From positions 8,058,632 to 8,122,631 of the forward strand of contig NC_133933.1 of NCBI RefSeq assembly GCF_031877795.1: 64,000 nucleotides of DNA, read 5' to 3'. The notes under the pieces are model-generated. The model was not told where the DNA came from, did no database searches, and saw nothing but the letters and a program-made list of their open reading frames with translations. The position numbers were made by a program, and so were the translations under genes. Origin of the DNA: Strix aluco. Taxonomy: Eukaryota; Chordata; Aves; Strigiformes; Strigidae. Positions 61,501-64,000 of this stretch are shown here, one piece after another (position 1 is the stretch's first letter; every line of letters begins with the position of its first letter).

Positions 61501-64000
61501 ATTTTTCAAGGGTGTTTTTTGTTTGCTTGGCTTGCAGATCACCAATGCACCATTTTAAGAGGTAAAGCAGTTCCTAAATACCTTCAGAAGATGATGAAGT
61601 AACCACATTTAAATTATTCTTCATGCATCAGATTCAGACTTCAATTATTTCATCATCCCACACAACAAAAACAACTCGCAGATACAGATGGCGGCTCCCT
61701 GCCACATTAATTTTGCAGACTGGCCAGGACTAAGCCTCATTCTCATACTGAAGCTACTTCCAGAGAGCTGGCAAAAAGACATTCTCCTCTTTCAGGCTCC
61801 AAACCAGCGACTGCTGAAGCCAAGTGGGAGCATTGCAAGGGCTCCACATTGCAACAAGGCTCCCCTGAGCAGCCGAGCCACATGTGGTGGGCAGGCAAAG
61901 TCCTCTGGAAAGGCACCGACGCTTCACCAGTCAGAACACTGATCCTGCCTCAACCATTTGCTTTTTAAGTCATCTTAAGTCATCAATCCCCTACCCAAAG
62001 GGTTAGAAAGCAAGACAAGGACCTCTTACTATCAACACTGGTCACAAGAAGCAGGACTGAGATTTCCCATCTTGTGTCCTGATGTTAAAGAGCAAACATC
62101 TGACACTTTATACGCCGAGAACTGCTCGGCTTACAGGCTAAATAATATAATTGTGCAATTACTTAATTGTATAATCTGGAAGCAAACCTTCAACCAGAGG
62201 CTGTGCAAACAGCCTTGCATTTTATTTTATCCTAGCTTTCAAAAAGAACCTCTTGCATATTGTGGCTTATTATTAATACATAAGAGCACATATATTCCAC
62301 TTCTATTTACTTTAGGACAAATTCAGCATAATACTACATTTACTTAAAAATTATTCAAGTAGGTAGACTAAAGAACTTGACACTATTTATTGCATAGCAC
62401 ATTCAGTTTTCTCAGGCTGTCAAACCCATCAGACCCAAAAACTCCTCCAAGAAAGGTGGTTGGTGAGAAGACTAGAGCCCACGTCCCCCTGTTAGCCAGC
62501 AGGAAACCCAAATGGGAGGCAGAAATTTGAAGCCCATCTTCAGAGTCTTTTACTGCTCACAGAAGTTCACGCTGAGCACAGTAAAATCTCTGTACATCAA
62601 CGAGAAGACCGCAGTTCACAAGTGAAAATACGTGCACTTTTCAAAACACAAACTGAAGGGACCCACAGAAATACTGACTACTGACAATCAGTTCCTCCTG
62701 TAGTCTCCTACAGTTTTAAAAGGCACAAACTGAAAAAAAAAAAAAAACCAAACTGAAAAAAACCCACCCCATTAAAATGTTTCTGGCCCTCACCAAAAAG
62801 ATTAAGGGAAGTTTTCAGGATTCTTAGTTTTGGTGCTACCCAAGCCTGAACTCAGGACAAATGGAGGCACGTTACAAACAATAAAAAACATATATCCAGA
62901 GCCCTTTAAAGAAAGTTGTCTAATCGTAAAATAACTTCTGAAGTATTTGAGAACAAATTAGGGGGGGAAAGAAAAAGAGGAAATAATTGGTACTTAATAT
63001 TTGTAACAGTGAACTCTAAGACAAAGAAGCAGTATTACCGCACTGAAGAATTTAGAGTATTGCAAGAACAAATGCAAATAAAAACTTTGTCTAAAAGAGG
63101 GATAACAGTACACACTAGATCATACCTCAGAGGCTTTAACTAGTTTTTTTCCTCTTTATGAACGAACTTTGGTTAAAGATTTCTCAATAAACTATTACTA
63201 GAAACACATTTTCAGTAGACCTTTATCACCTTTTGTTAACTATTCTTTCAAATAAAAAGCAAAGAACAGCACCAAAATAACTACATTTAACAACAAAATA
63301 ATACTAACCTTATCCTTCAGAAGAAAGCTGCAGTACAGGGAAAATGAACAGCTTGTGGAAACCACTGGAAAACACATTAAGACAGAACTACCTCCATATG
63401 CAGTGTTTATTGGATTATATGAAGTAACACCTGTAGCTGAAAGCTTCTTAGGCAGTTGCAGTCTTCATGGATGTTATTTTTTCAGTGTATGTGTGTGTGG
63501 TTTGCCTTGATCCATTTTCTTTTAAACCAGGGAAGAAGGAGCTCCATGTCTACATGGGTGTTTTTATGGGTGCATGGTTAATAAACGTTCCTGAAAACCT
63601 GACTGTAATAACCACACAGTCAGTGTTCCAGGGGAGGGAAAACAGCTCTGTAAGATATGGAAAGTCAAATACAAACCTAAGGGGATCTTTATAGTAGAAT
63701 ATATCATACAAGTCTTACTGTAATTGAAGATTATAAATATAGACCTTATCCACAATGGTTTATTTTGCTGTCCTTTAGTCTTATGAAAAAAAGACTAATT
63801 CATGTTCTAAGTAAAAAAGGAACTGATGTTGATGTTGTAATTGCTGAGTGTGTAGAAGTGTGATTTAAATAGTTAGAGAGTGAAAACAGATGGAGGAAGC
63901 GTGGCACATAAGGTATGCTCTTCTATTTTTCCTCTTTCAATTAATAGTTCCTTGTTCTAGGCCTGATCTCTTCTCTTGTGCTAGTATTCAGGATACATGC
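58549..64000. other. Intergenic sequence; no gene recognised
   Basis: A/T-rich sequence with simple A and T runs (for example 62731-62747) and short frames only. ATGGCGGCTCCC at 61688-61699 resembles a YY1-type site but is not in a CpG island. Confidence 0.45.

Noticed and set aside
1-64000. CRISPR array, bacterial defence system, tRNA or rRNA genes
   Set aside because: The window is vertebrate nuclear DNA; no short regularly spaced direct repeats and no tRNA-like or rRNA-like sequence was seen by eye.

Overview
The window looks like vertebrate, almost certainly avian, nuclear DNA. Several CR1-type LINE 3' tails are present, a gammaretrovirus-like (class I) endogenous retrovirus (ERV) is present, and two split genes, APLF and FBXO48, sit head to head as in other amniotes. 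Only two host protein-coding genes can be supported. Most of the window is intron, intergenic DNA and repeats.

Positions 1-21555 are a tandem array with a 9,249-bp period. The array contains the tail of one unit (1-2978), one full unit (2979-12227) and a last unit (12228-21555) lengthened by a local minisatellite expansion. It probably continues to the left of the window. Each unit runs: truncated gag; broken NC/protease; a 777-codon pol reading frame (RT, RNase H, start of integrase); a CR1 tail and about 2.3 kb of unidentified DNA that replaces most of integrase and env; an env transmembrane tail; polypurine tract; 3' LTR; about 1.6 kb of other DNA with a second CR1 tail; and a CpG-island promoter-like segment. 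The units are almost identical: five substitutions were found by eye between the first two, and a 23-G homopolymer has the same length in both. The reverse transcriptase carries YVDG where the active site should be YxDD, in both copies.

Positions 21556-25265 are the single-copy remainder of the CpG island followed by intergenic sequence. APLF lies on the minus strand (coding exons from 47692 down to 25266). APLF is a poly(ADP-ribose)-binding DNA end-joining factor; the Ku-binding motif, both PBZ zinc fingers and the acidic C-terminal tail are visible. No FHA-domain exons could be found, and the most upstream recognisable exon needs a reading-frame change. A CpG-rich divergent promoter region (about 48.9-49.6 kb) separates APLF from FBXO48 on the plus strand (exons 49620-49886 and 51828-51989), a small F-box protein. 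Its intron holds an antisense solo-LTR-like element.

Positions 52200-64000 contain no gene that could be recognised, only one CR1 tail and simple A/T-rich tracts. No RNA gene, CRISPR array or bacterial-type system was seen. The most unusual object is the ERV-plus-CpG-island tandem array.
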